A DNA stretch of 64,000 bases from Zygnema cylindricum (lineage: Eukaryota > Streptophyta > Zygnematophyceae > Zygnematales > Zygnemataceae), in the NCBI GenBank assembly GCA_037447655.1, contig JBBHKE010000323.1, forward strand, positions 319,484 through 383,483, in the 5' to 3' direction. Below are positions 1 to 10,439 of the stretch, piece after piece (position 1 is the first letter of the stretch; each line of letters begins with the position of its first letter). Under the pieces are notes generated by a model. It was not told where the DNA came from. It was given only the letters and a program-made list of their open reading frames with translations, and made no database searches. A program made the translations under genes and the position numbers.

Positions 1-973
1 TCATAGGGGGGAGGGGGGAGGGGAGAGGGGAGGGAGATTGAGGGGGAGAGGAAGATGTGGAGAGAGAAAGTGTTCAGTCCTTAAGGGATGTTTGAAATGG
101 GGAGAGAGAGATAGAGGGTTCAATTTCGTTGGGTAGAAAAAGGGAGGGAAAGCAGAGGTTTTCTTTCATAGTTTGGCGACGATACATTCTATTTTTTTTT
201 GTGAGTAAAACACGAATGAAATGTAATTCCAGATTGCCATAGAATGTTTCGCTGAAAACTCAAGAAACAAGTATTTTGTAACCAGTTTTTTGTTTTATGG
301 AATTTATCTCATAGAAGATTCAGCAAGGATGCTGTCTTACAACAGTTGTTTGTTTTTTCAAATTGTCGGTAAAAACTTCCTTTGAATACTAGAGTACTAG
401 AGTTTTACTAAACTTGTAATTTTTTCAAAATCATGAATATAGACCGACTTTTTTCTTACAATAGTCGTTCTTTTGTTTTAAATCATCAATATGAATTTAC
501 TTCAAATGCTGCCTTGCAATAGCTCTCAGGTTTTTTTGCGAATCATCAATAAAATTGAATTCAAATACTGTTTTACAAGAGGTGTTAGATTTTCTTTTTA
601 ATTCATCGATATAAACTGACCTCATTAACTATTTTACAACAGGTCACTCTGGAGGCTGAGGCTTGTTCTCTTCGAATAATCAATAGAAACTGGGTTACAA
701 TAGAGAATTCAGTCTTCCAACAGGTTATTCATTGAGGTTTTTGTAGGTATTTTTTCAAATCATGAATATAAACTGGCTTACAACAGTTAGAAAAATGTCT
801 TACAACAGGTCACTGTGGAGCCGAGGCTGGTTTTTTCCAAAGCATCAATATAAACTGACTTCAACTGTTTGACTACAGTCTTCCAATAGGTCAATCTAAA
901 GGCTGAGGTTGTGTTTTTCTTTCAAATCATCAATAAAACCTGAAAACTGACTTCGAAAATTGTCTTACGACAG
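1..973 (+). other. last intron of NAA30 (3' part)
   Basis: Non-coding sequence ending in the CAG acceptor used by the NAA30 exon. It begins with a G-rich purine tract (about 5-60). From about 300 onward it is built of degenerate tandem units, annotated separately. The intron's 5' end is outside the window. No other gene was seen on either strand. Confidence 0.8.
300..973 (+). repeat. degenerate tandem repeat carrying copies of the NAA30 splice acceptor
   Basis: About eight diverged units of 60-110 bp. Each runs: a stretch like AATCATCAATATAAACTGAC, then a stretch like CTTACAACAG, then often the first bases of the exon. Three upstream units copy past the acceptor into exon-like sequence: CAG at 640-642 followed by GTCACTCTGGAGGCTGAG, CAG at 806-808 followed by GTCACTGTGGAGCCGAGG, and TAG at 887-889 followed by GTCAATCTAAAGGCTGAG. 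The real junction is CAG at 971-973 followed by GTCACTCTCGAGGCTGAG. Earlier units near 320, 460, 520, 575, 700 and 717 keep only the acceptor-like part. Confidence 0.8.
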
Positions 974-1381
974 GTCACTCTCGAGGCTGAGGTTACAAAT
1001 CTCGGAGCATTAGCGCTGTACGGAAACCTCGGGTTTATTCGTGCGAAGCGTTTGCATCGCTACTACCTTAATGGTGTTGATGCTTTTCGTTTAAAATTAC
1101 GTTTTCCGAGACCGCAAAATGAAATCGATCTTGAAGGACTCTCTCCTAATGCTTTAGAAGGAGGAGGAGGAGGAGGAGGTACAAGTTTACGGATAAGTAA
1201 TGTGAGACAACACACTCATTCACATGCACATTCTCATGACCATCATCATCATGAAGGTTGTTCACATGATCATTCTAATTCTCATCACGGTAAACTTTAT
1301 CATGAACATCAACAACAACAACAACAATATCAACATCAACATCATCATCATCATGAGCATGGACCCAATTGCCGCCATTAA
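974..1381 (+). CDS. NAA30: N-alpha-acetyltransferase 30 (NatC catalytic subunit), last exon
   Basis: This is the C-terminal 135 codons of a GNAT-fold acetyltransferase. NatC acetylates the initiator Met of nascent proteins on the ribosome. The exon opens right after a CAG acceptor at 971-973. It reads [20 protein letters not shown] and then [20 protein letters not shown], the NAA30/MAK3 signature that contributes to the acetyl-CoA and peptide sites. After LRFPRP the protein leaves the conserved core: an acidic linker, seven glycines, then a His/Gln-rich tail ([27 protein letters not shown]) before TAA. The tail is about 85 residues longer than the conserved end of the family and could bind metal or just be repeat expansion. 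Upstream exons lie outside the window. The preceding intron contains degenerate copies of this exon's start. Identification is firm; tail function is unknown. Confidence 0.9.
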   Translation, partial: VTLEAEVTNLGALALYGNLGFIRAKRLHRYYLNGVDAFRLKLRFPRPQNEIDLEGLSPNALEGGGGGGGTSLRISNVRQHTHSHAHSHDHHHHEGCSHDHSNSHHGKLYHEHQQQQQQYQHQHHHHHEHGPNCRH

Positions 1382-1860
1382 GAAAGTTAATGTGTTCTCT
1401 GTCCCTTTTATTTAGCACCTAAAAGAGAGGAGAGGAAGGGATATGTGCTCCTGAAAATTTTCTGCTTATAGAAAGTTTTACGCCTTTGAATTTTATGTCC
1501 TTCGGTTCATTTAGCAACATAACAGAGAGGAGATACGATTCAGAAAATTGTAGGCTTTAGAAAATTATGTGCTTTGGTCTCTTTAGCACCATGAAAGAGA
1601 TGAGAGGAGATATGCTCCGGAAATTGTGGCCTTTAGAAAATTATGTGCATTTTGGTCCCTTTAACATCATAAAAAGAGCGTATAGATAGGCTCCATAATT
1701 TTTTGTGCTTTACAAGATTATGTGCTTTTTTGTTCCTTTTAGCCACCATAAATGAGAGAAAGTTGTTCTCTCGAAAATTGGGCTTTAGAATATTTTTTGT
1801 TTATGTCCATGAAAATGAGGTTTTTAGCACCATGAAAATGAGGCTTGAGATTCTACACTA
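1378..1860 (+). repeat. degenerate tandem repeat in the NAA30 3' flank
   Basis: About six units of 75-90 bp start at or just beyond the stop codon, near 1378, 1467, 1557, 1632, 1711 and 1783. A typical unit reads TTTAGAAAATTATGTGC, then TTTAGCACCAT, then a GAGAGGAGAGG purine run. The first unit overlaps the NAA30 stop. The array probably forms most of the 3' UTR. No clear polyadenylation signal could be fixed. Confidence 0.7.
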
Positions 1861-3834
1861 TTTTGTGGCTGAATAAATATCAATTGATATTCACGCCCCA
1901 TATCCACCATCGAGTTAAATTTGACTTTTTGTTCCGTACTTGTGTGTTATAAGAGTCAATATAACTTGGCATGAGATGTCAATTTAGCCAAATTGGCCAC
2001 ATATTGAGCAAATGGAGCTAAGTATAGGTGGTTGTGCGTGTAAAGCCGTTGTGCTTCTCTTTCCTTCTCCCCCATCTTTCTTTTTTTAGCAAGGAATGCA
2101 TTTTTTCTGGGTTTTATATCGACATGACTTTTGGCTTAGAATAAGACGATTTTGGAGCCCCGATTTGGTATAAGATGGGAGCATTAGCATCAATATCTTT
2201 TTGGCAATTATTTTTGGGCAAGTGTATTGAATGTAACATTTGAAACAAATGGAGTATTGTGTACTGTATCACCGACGTGTTTCCGAAATCCCTCGACGTG
2301 CCTGTTGGGTGTAAGGAGCTGTTGTTTATAGTGCTTTAGAGGTCTGGTTAGGTAGTTTTTGTTTTGGGTGCGCTATTTTGTTGTAGTTTTTGTGCTTGTT
2401 TTTCCTTTCGACTTGCCTTTGTTTGTGTATTAGTTTCTTTCACACTGGTTTTCCTTTCAGTTTGCTACCACCCGTATTCAGTTCGGTTTTACAACTCTGT
2501 TTATGACTTTGTTTTTTATTCCCATGTACTCAGCTTTGTTTTTTGTTCCCATGTACTCACCTTTGTTTTTTGTTCCCATGTACTCACCTTTGTTTTTTGT
2601 TCCCATATACTCAGATGGTTTACCATCCTGCTTTCTTAATACAGTCATAGAATTCAGTTTTGAGTAGAAAGCCCTCAATAAATTCCCTGAGCGTCTATTA
2701 AAAAGGTTTTGTTACATCATTATATATTTCAAAGGACAATGCACCTTCTTAAGCCAAAAGACTAATAATAATGTTACTGGCCCACCCATTTAACATAGCA
2801 AATAGTGTATAATTTCAAGTTATCCTTGTTTGTAGGAGTTAAAATAAATGATTAGATGAATTACACTACGTGCTACTTTATTAATTATTGAAGTTGAACT
2901 ATGTAATAAAATAAAGATAGACTACATAACAGTTTACGCCATGTAGACAAGCATTCTGAACAGTCCCAACCACATGCCTTAATCAGTGGGCATTACTAAA
3001 TGAGCAATGTCATTTTCTCATCAACTTTCCAGGAATTCTCCTATAGTCTCAAACTTACAACAGAACCAAGAAAAAAAAATGTTACAAAACTACATTTAAA
3101 CGGATACTTCACTACCTGGCTGCAAACCTACCCATACCTTTAACAAAAAAAGGCGAATGGCATACTTTTCCTTCTTTCAAAGACAACACAAGTGCAGCAA
3201 AAAACTTAGGGTTATCTAGGGTAGTTCAGGGTTTTGTAAGGTTTATTAAAATCTACCGCAAAATACCAATCACAACTCAGAAGTTGAAGTTAACTGAAGC
3301 CACAACAAGCAAAAAACTTTTTTTTTTTGTTACATACACCAAATCCTGACACATTTGAAGAAAAAATAAGTATTCCTGCAGGAAAAACCTGCCTTAATTA
3401 CTCGGGATAAAAAAAAAAAAAAAACAATAATTTCCGAACAGAATGAACTGTGAGCTCGTCTCGTAGCTATTAAATAAACAAAAAAAAGCTTGTACAATGT
3501 GGTCATTCATGAGGGAATAGGTTAAACCAAAAGTAAAAAGTGAGAAATCGATTCGCTCACTACCATCAACGGTAACAAAAACAGGTCACTAAACCTCAAT
3601 TGCCAAAAAAGTACCTCCTTAAAAAGTACTTTCAACTTCTCCCTTCTGAAAAACCTGCCTCAGTTCCACCTACACATAAGTGCTATAGTTATAACACATG
3701 TTATCCTGAAGTCAAGATGAGCTCCAAGACACGTAACCTGCTTAAAGAATCTCAGGAGAAAGTAAAGTAAACCCACGACTCCTGATTGTGGAAAGCCTAA
3801 AGTATTTCTCAACCCTAAAGTAAATCTCGACCTC
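1861..3834. other. intergenic region between the convergent NAA30 and RPL29 genes
   Basis: AT-rich sequence with no supported gene. It holds the 3' ends of both convergent genes, the 27-bp minisatellite at 2507-2614, and homopolymer A/T runs (3318-3328, 3409-3424). Open frames here are short and repeat-driven. Confidence 0.6.
2507..2614. repeat. 27-bp minisatellite, four near-perfect copies
   Basis: The unit CTTTGTTTTTTGTTCCCATG plus TACTCAC repeats four times with only a few substitutions. Because 27 is a multiple of three, the array stays open in several frames and gives spurious repetitive peptides on both strands. Confidence 0.9.
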
Positions 3835-4431
3835 TTAATCCTGGTAGTCAGCCGGGTTGTAAGAAGGAGGAGGTCGAGGCACAATACTTTTTCGCCACTT
3901 GTAGTCGAGTTTTCGTGACTCTCTCTTTGAAATATTTTGCTCAATTTCTCTCTCTCTCTTCACGGTCAACATACGAGCAACCTGCATGGGATCCATACAA
4001 TACAGAATTTCAGAAACACATCCACAAATACACGACAAATTCGGGTTTCAGAAGAAAAAAAAATGCTCGTGTAACCAAAAGATAAACAGTTACACTCGAA
4101 GAGAGAAAGGACTCAAGTTAACCGAAGAAATCTGACTGCAGCTTCACAAATTAGAAAGCAGCTGAGGTGTACGTTCAGAGTATAGTCCTTTTGATAACTG
4201 ACGAACACTTCCAAATTTCAAAAGGAGAGAGGAAAGAGAGAGAGATACATAAAAATGAACATATTAAGTGAGAGAGAGAGGGAGGGAGAGAGAGAGAGAG
4301 AGATGTTTACAGAGAGAGAGGTGTGTAAATAAAAACATATCAAACAAGAAAAGACAGCGAGGGGGAGAGAAGGGGAGAGAAAGAGGTGTAAAGGACAGAT
4401 TAAGAGAGAGAGAGAGATAGACAGAGAAAGG

Positions 4432-4486
<55 letters not shown>

Positions 4487-5366
4487 GAGAGGGAGAGAGA
4501 CAGAGAAGACATCAAGAGAGATGCAAAAAATCTGAATCTGAATGCAACTAAGTGCAATTACGAGAAAACGGAAAAAACTGTCACCTTTTTCCGCAGTTCC
4601 TGAACCTCATTAGGTTTGTATTCTTGTGGACTCCTCACTTTCTTGCAACGAAGAAGAAAAAGCTCTCCCTTCAAATCTACTACCGCTGTTTCAATTTCTG
4701 CAGTTGACAGCTGTCGAATATCCGCCATCAAATCTTGTTGCTTTACCAGACAAACGGCGGCTCCTGATTGGCTGCCGGGGCGAGCCTGGCTCCTGATTGG
4801 CTGACATTCAACCTTTCCTTTCTGCAATAATTAAAAAACGGTTGACATTTATCAGGAAACAAAACAAAACAAAATAAAGATGGTCTCACAATTCAGCTAA
4901 AAACTCTTTATTTATCAGCTGCCCTATGCAAGGAAAAGATGATAAAAATGACGTCAAAAATAGATAATGTACTGTACTGATTACACAAAAACGTCAGATT
5001 TCACCAATTTTTGGAATCTGGAAAGAAATTGAAACAAGTAAAAAAATGTATTAAGCAATTATGCTAATAGTTTATCCTCTTCCATAAAAAAAGGCTCAAT
5101 AAACGGACCACTACATTTTACCTTGTAAAAGTAACAGCTAGAATTCTCTCAAAACCCTAACAGAAAAACCCTAACAGAAAAACCCTAACAGAAAAACCCT
5201 AACAGAAAAACCCTAACAGAGAAACCCTAGAATAGAGAGTGTTCGTAATTTAAAAAACAGCTTACGCTCAGTAAAATATAGCGGCACTATAAATAATTAT
5301 GGATAGCGAAGCGCAACTTACAAGGGCTGCAGGAATGAAGGAGACGCGGAAAGAAGCGACAGCCAT
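3835..5366 (-). CDS. RPL29: plastid 50S ribosomal protein L29, nuclear-encoded
   Basis: Three exons on the minus strand: 5366-5322, 4821-4585 and 3981-3835, coding 142 residues, all junctions in phase 0. Exon 1 is ATG in a GCCATGGCT context, encodes MAVASFRVSFIPAAL and ends at a perfect GTAAGT donor (5321-5316). Exon 2 follows TTATTGCAG and completes the transit peptide (basic, Ser/Gln-rich). It then enters the mature protein with TAEIETAVVDLKGELFLLR, the uL29 helix, and ends AAG before GTGACA. Exon 3 starts after ATGCAG with VARMLTVKREREIEQ and ends in SIVPRPPPSYNPADYQD. The ARMLTVKRE and KSIVPRPPP blocks are typical of plant plastid L29. The protein binds 23S rRNA near the peptide exit tunnel. 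Length is slightly below that recalled for Arabidopsis, mainly at both tails. Confidence 0.93.
4262..4515. repeat. GA-rich microsatellite in RPL29 intron 2
   Basis: Compound (GA)n tract with long pure runs (about 4441-4485) interrupted by short unique pieces, lying in the 603-bp intron between exons 2 and 3 of RPL29. On the coding strand it is polypyrimidine (CT). Confidence 0.9.
4759..4803 (-). repeat. 16-bp direct duplication inside RPL29 exon 2
   Basis: GGCTCCTGATTGGCTG occurs at 4759-4774 and again at 4788-4803, a 29-bp offset. Since 29 is not a multiple of three, the two copies are read in different frames, giving QPIRS-like and GSQSGA-like peptides within the transit-peptide region. 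Confidence 0.85.
5152..5230. promoter_or_regulatory. tandem telo-box array in RPL29 intron 1
   Basis: Five exact AAACCCTAA copies at a strict 14-bp period (5152, 5166, 5180, 5194, 5208) plus a sixth variant AAACCCTAG at 5222. The array begins about 90 bp inside the first intron of RPL29. Telo-boxes (AAACCCTAA) are established plant cis-elements of translation-machinery genes. The extra CAGAA between boxes shows this is not simple telomeric (CCCTAAA)n. It may be a regulatory array or a repeat of chance benefit. Confidence 0.6.
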
Positions 5367-5470
5367 GGCGGAAGAGCAGCAGCAGAAAGTGATTTTTGGG
5401 AGAGAAACTGGATAAGCTTCTTGTCAAGAAACCCTGAAATTGAGGGTCGTACAATACATATATTCCGTAC
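5367..5470 (-). promoter_or_regulatory. RPL29: probable RPL29 5' UTR and core promoter
   Basis: Reading upstream from the RPL29 ATG, a pyrimidine-rich leader (TTTCTGCTGCTGCTCTTCCG) is preceded at about 5454-5463 by TATATGTATT, a TATA-like element roughly 90 bp from the ATG. A telo-box-like AAACCCTGA lies at 5430-5438. Placement is inferred from sequence alone; the transcription start is unknown. Confidence 0.4.
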
Positions 5471-6842
5471 AAACCACCGTGTAAACGCTGCAGTACCGTA
5501 CAGTACAGTACTACATCAAATTCGTACTGTATATTTTAAATTTTAAGTGCGGGTGGCGTGGACGATTCACGAGCGCTTATAAAATGACTTAAAAGTTAAT
5601 ACTACACCGCCCATCGCTATTAAAGTCAGTGAATTATTACTTTACTAGCGACAATAATTTATGGGTATTATCTACACTAGATCCTGTTTTCCATGTCATC
5701 CATAACACATGTTTTACGGCCAAAAATGAAAAATCGCACATTAGAGTGATTAGCTCTAACAAAAAAAAATGATTAGCTCTAACAAGAGTGGGTTGTTGCA
5801 CTAGTACACCAGCCATCGTTATTAGCTTTAATTATTTGTTAGTGTGAAGCGAAATTATAATATGTACTTCTATTTTAGTGTAAGGAGACGTGGAAGACTG
5901 TAGTCCACTCTCTTAAATAGAGTTTTTAACACTATTTTATGATTTTCGGACAAAAATATTCGCGGGCAAATTAGTGTTGTTGACTCTTGTAATGATGGGA
6001 AGTGTACTATATGTCCAAAACTTCGACATTCTCAAGTCAAAGAAATCCCTTACCTAATCAACGTCGTTGGTCATCGTAATAGTATTTGGCGGTATATTTA
6101 CCACACATCCTAAGTTAACAATATAAGCTCCGTGAATTTTGTTCCAATGGTTATCAAGATATTTGGTTGTTTGGATCGAAAACTTGCATGACGATTGACA
6201 AACCAGAATCTCGTTGAGCGAGCTTTATATGTGGAGAAAATTAACATGCATTTAATTTTTTGATAGCTTCAACATATTTTTTAACATATTTACTCGCAAA
6301 AATCATTACCAATTGTTGCTTTCACGACAGTGAACTATCGTTGCAAAAGAAACGCATCAAACAAACAAGGTTACCATTTAAAAACATGTTGATGTTTGTC
6401 AAAAACTGTAGTACTAAATGGTATTAGCTTCAATACCTAGGGTTTCGCTGAACCCTTGTTAAAATTTATTGTTATCACAAGTGGACCAACAGAAAGCCGA
6501 TAGCATCCACCTTTGGTTAAAACGTCACCATGATTGAATACTTTGATTCGAACAACTTCCTTAACCAAAATGAACGTTTTCTTTAACAATATTTGCCAAG
6601 GTACTAATAATACCAAAAGTGTTTGAGGCATGCAAACCAAGACAAACAAACACTTTCGACAAAAGGAAAAAAGTACAACTTCCGTTGGAAAAATGTCTAT
6701 AAAAAACCCACAATGTCATGCTTTAGTGAAATATCTTGTTTTTTAATGGGCAATTACTCTTGTGGCAATTGGAGACCATAGCATGTTTCGATTGTACGAA
6801 AACAGTTGGGGAACGCTTTTTTCGATTCCTCCGTATTGCACA
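5471..6842. other. intergenic region, no gene seen
   Basis: AT-rich sequence upstream of RPL29. It contains MITE-end-like motifs (CGCCCATCGCTATTA near 5610, a weaker copy near 5811), a small duplication of GATTAGCTCTAAC around 5749-5784, and GTAC-rich palindromic bits near 5490-5510. No supported coding sequence. Confidence 0.5.
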
Positions 6843-7073
6843 CGTATTACTCTCGGAAAAACTATATGATAAATGTAATATACTTGGAAAAACTATATGA
6901 TACATGTATTATACTCGGAAAAACTATATCATACACGCATTATACTCGGGAAAACCATGTCATATTTGTATTATACTCAAAGAATTTGAAGATTACGCGT
7001 GTTATACTTAGAAAAAACATAGAATACACGTTTGGTACTCATAAATTCAGTTTATCACGTGTATTACACTCGA
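6843..7073. repeat. 31-bp tandem repeat, about seven copies
   Basis: Units like TATTATACTCGGAAAAACTA then TATCATACACG repeat about seven times with increasing divergence toward the right end. An open frame across the array gives a repetitive peptide and is not supported as a gene. Confidence 0.85.
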
Positions 7074-7659
7074 ACAGTTACATATATCTTTGCCGATTGT
7101 TTTTACAGGACTAACCTATGGACCAAAGTGTTTTTTTCCCTCTCACCTCAGATAAACCGGATAAAATGTTGCCCATTTCATTCCACTATCTAATTATAAT
7201 TAATTACAAAGGGTTTTATCGATAGATCATCGTGCACACCGTTGAATTTCTTCAAAACTTGAAAAGACATTCCTCAAAAAGTTTATTAATTCTATAGTCT
7301 TGATTTCAGATGATCAACAAATAGTGTTTGGAGTAAGAATACATGATAATTGAGAATGTAACATAATAGAAAGTAAAAGCAAGAAAAATTAAAAAGCACG
7401 ATGGTAACCCATTCGAGTCCAGGGTACAAAAGGGGTGGCATGGCCAAAACTGAAAACTACAATAAAAAACAAAAAGAGCGATGGGAAAACAAAAGAAAAG
7501 AAAAGAAACCATCAACAAGTAAAATAAAAGTACCATAACTCAAAATGAAAAGCACGACAACTAAAAAACCAAAACTACAACCCCAACCCCACATCAAATA
7601 AATGTCTACGAAAAGAAACCCCGTGAGTCCCCCCAGCCTAGGGGAGCACGTTGAGGGAG
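7074..7659. other. intergenic region, no gene seen
   Basis: AT-rich with A-rich blocks around 7370-7590. Nothing coding is recognised on either strand. Confidence 0.5.
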
Positions 7660-9680
7660 TTATGAAACACGACGACGATCCATAACCCTAATGGTCGATC
7701 GGAGGATAATAGAAGCCTGCACTCGCTGTAAAGCCACCGATAAATGTTGACGATAAAAAAAAGTAAAGACCGAAGGAGGAGGGCTCCCAAGTCCTCGACG
7801 CTCGAAAGCACGTCGAGCAAAAGTACGGAGAAACTCGTCCACTTCAACACCCAAACAACCAAAGATCTCGACCGCCATCGGAATAAAGTAATCCATAGGG
7901 TCCCAGTGGGGATAATCACGCTCCTTCGCCTTAGCGGCATCACGAGGTGCCACCCCAACATGTCGAGCCGCCTAACCAACAACTAAAGTTGAAGTAGGGT
8001 TTGCCAGAACAATATCACCGAAGATGCGACGGGCATCGTCAAGCAAAACAACATTGATCTGATGCGAGAGAATAATATAAGAAACCTCTCAACGCACAGA
8101 AAAGCCCCCTTCCGAAGCGATAGTCGCAATGGTGTCGTGAATAGTGTCATGCGCCTGGATCAAATCTCCCCCATGGGAGCAATGAAGCAAATGGACACCA
8201 TCGGGCCCTAATGTAACAGTAATAGCGGATCGAACTTGTTTATAAATGGGTATTTAGGTGTTATAATTATAGAGTACTAAAATTGGTAGACGTCCGCGAA
8301 AGAATCACGCTATTTGGAGTTATATTTTAAAAGTTATAAAAGCAAAGATCCAGAACCAGGTCCACCACATGAGAGAAGATAAGCACGCGAAGAATCGGAG
8401 GGAAGCGCTTTGAGAAGGTCAGATTTAATGGCGACCACAACCCGGTCAGAAATCGATTCCTTGACACGCTCAACAGATTTAGTAACAAGGGTGTAGAAAA
8501 TTGGCACATCCAGTAGGTCATGGGGAGGAAGAGAACGTGATGCGTCCAATAGAGATCGCTGGAAGGCGAACACACTGTCTGAAACCTGGGGGATAACAGT
8601 AGCTAGAACGGGGGTGTCCCCAGCCAAGAAACGGGAAACAAAAGTAGAGGCAATAAGACACCAACTTCCCAAATAGGCAACGGGAGCAACACGAGCAATG
8701 GATAATAGACCCAACCCCCCAGTAGAGACACCAAATAGGCAACGGGAGTAACACGAGCAGTGGATAATAGACCCAACCCCCCACTAGAGATAGGGAGGGA
8801 TGCCTGAATGCAGGCCGATGGCCCAAACTCGCGATCAAATGCCCCACGACCTAACAGAGTGTGGAGGACGTCCATGAGGCGATCGTCAAAAGCCGAGATA
8901 GAGGAGATAAATGTCGGAGTGGGTGGGGAAGTATGAGTAAGGTAAGAAGGGCGGTGGGGAAAACACTTGGTTAACATAGCAAAAGCAACTTGGGGATCGG
9001 AATGGCGAGGAAGATCATCCACTTAGGTCAGATTTGTCTATAAAGCATCATGAAGGAATTGGGTCACGAAAGTATTCAAACAAAGGGGGCAACCAAGCAC
9101 CCGAATGCCATCGGAGGGAGAAGGGGTTTGAAAACCAAGAGGGGGAGTAAACGAAAGTGGAATATCATGAGGAGACCAAATAACACACTTCGACGGCTGG
9201 ACTGAAAGGTTGAATTCGGCTAAATGTTTCTTGAAAAATCATATGCCAACACGACTTGTTCTCTGGGCCCAATAATGTGCGTATCATTAGCGTCCGAAGG
9301 GAAAAGGCAAGAAGGAAAGGCGGCCGCGGCGACACGAAGGGCCCGATAATGGGCGAGGGCCAACAAAGGTCCGCCGAGAGGTCGCCTTGGCGAGCTAGTA
9401 GCAGAGGAGAGAGGAATGAGATCACCATCAGCCGAGAAGGAAAGGCTGCTTGTCAAAGAATAGAAAGCCCTCACAAAGGGGAATAATTGGACAATCGGAG
9501 ATGGAGCCGCCACAAGCCCTGAAAAAATCACGTTCCGATCCACCGTATTAAAGGCATTGGAAACGTCGACATGAAGGACCAACCAATCGGGATGTACATC
9601 CAACAAAGCCTGAATCACGTGGACCACGGCCTTACAAACATCATGGAAACATTTGAATGATTCAGATATATTATTTAAAG
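7660..9680 (-). pseudogene. degenerate non-LTR-like reverse transcriptase gene
   Basis: Read on the minus strand, a conserved RT starts near 9660: HPDWLVLHVDVSNAFNTVDR is RT block A with the catalytic-type D in VDVSNAF. The GD turn of the next block is lost (SPRRPLGG), and the expected YADD box reads DANDTHIIGP, so the active site is dead. After frame changes near 9225 it continues with LSVQPSKCVIWSP, then LPRHSDPQVAFAMLTKCF, SISAFDDRLMDVLHTLLG and ASLPISSGGLGLLSTARV. The C-terminal part (7660-7953) reads FIPMAVEIFGCLGVEVDEFL and SVALQRVQA. At least four frameshifts or stops separate the pieces, and the 5' end is missing. The order matches, from memory, an RT family abundant in mosses, liverworts and green algae. 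Confidence 0.75.
8669..8792 (-). repeat. 62-bp tandem duplication inside the RT pseudogene
   Basis: Copies at 8669-8730 and 8731-8792 differ at a few positions. Each encodes the GLLSTARVxPVAYL region, so that region appears twice. The shift of 62 bases adds a frame change. Confidence 0.9.
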
Positions 9681-10439
9681 CATTAGAGTTGGATTGAGTT
9701 TTTTTTCCTATGAGAAACAATAACTGATGCTTTTGTCGTCCTTGTTTTCGACTTTTCCAACAATTAAAAAATAGACCATTCATTACTCTATCAAAAAAAG
9801 ACCACAAAAATAAGGACAATCGTAACTCAACCACATAAGACAAAGACGAATGCTCCAAATCTCACAACTCCCAACGACCCACAGTACATAGGTGCTAAAC
9901 AAAGAGAAAAAATAAGAGGAGAATAAATCATTAGCAAGAAAGCAGATACAATGACATCACCACAAAAGCCCCAGAAAAGTGAATTCCAATCTTCTTCCCT
10001 AACGTACATTTCACAAATGTTTCACATATATTTCCAATACTTTTCACAAACATTTGTCCAAAGTAAAAAAAAAGACAAAACCAATCTCTCTCAAGTCATC
10101 ACTTTTGCTGGCTTTACTGCGAATCTAAAGAGATCCCCTCCCTCTCCCTCTCCCTTTCCCTCATCTATCTCACTCTCCCTCTCTCTAACCGAAGGAAATG
10201 CAAACTGTTCTAAACCTTTGAATACTATACTAAGCTCACAAAATTCCATTTTCTTACAAAACATTTCCGCATTCTTTTTTCTTTCATTTTTCCTTCTCAC
10301 AATATATTAAAAAGCTGAAACTTCCAAATAGCCAAATAATAACAAAAAAACGTGAAATATTTCTTTGGGAAATTTTCATCCCTTTTCCCAATATGTTTCT
10401 TATTCTCCCTTCTCTTCCCAAATTTAGTGCCCTGTTAAA
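9681..10439. other. intergenic region, no gene seen
   Basis: AT-rich, with a CT-rich tract at 10134-10192. No supported gene or RNA. Confidence 0.5.

Noticed and set aside
2364-2678. Repetitive peptides on both strands over the 27-bp minisatellite
   Set aside because: A repeat whose unit is a multiple of three stays open in several frames; no motif, and frames on both strands compete.
5155-5230. Interstitial telomere
   Set aside because: The spacing bases CAGAA between AAACCCTAA boxes make it a 14-bp minisatellite, not a (CCCTAAA)n tract.
6806-7114. 102-codon open frame across the 31-bp repeat
   Set aside because: Frame continuity is chance; the repeat is non-coding in character and has no homologous motif.
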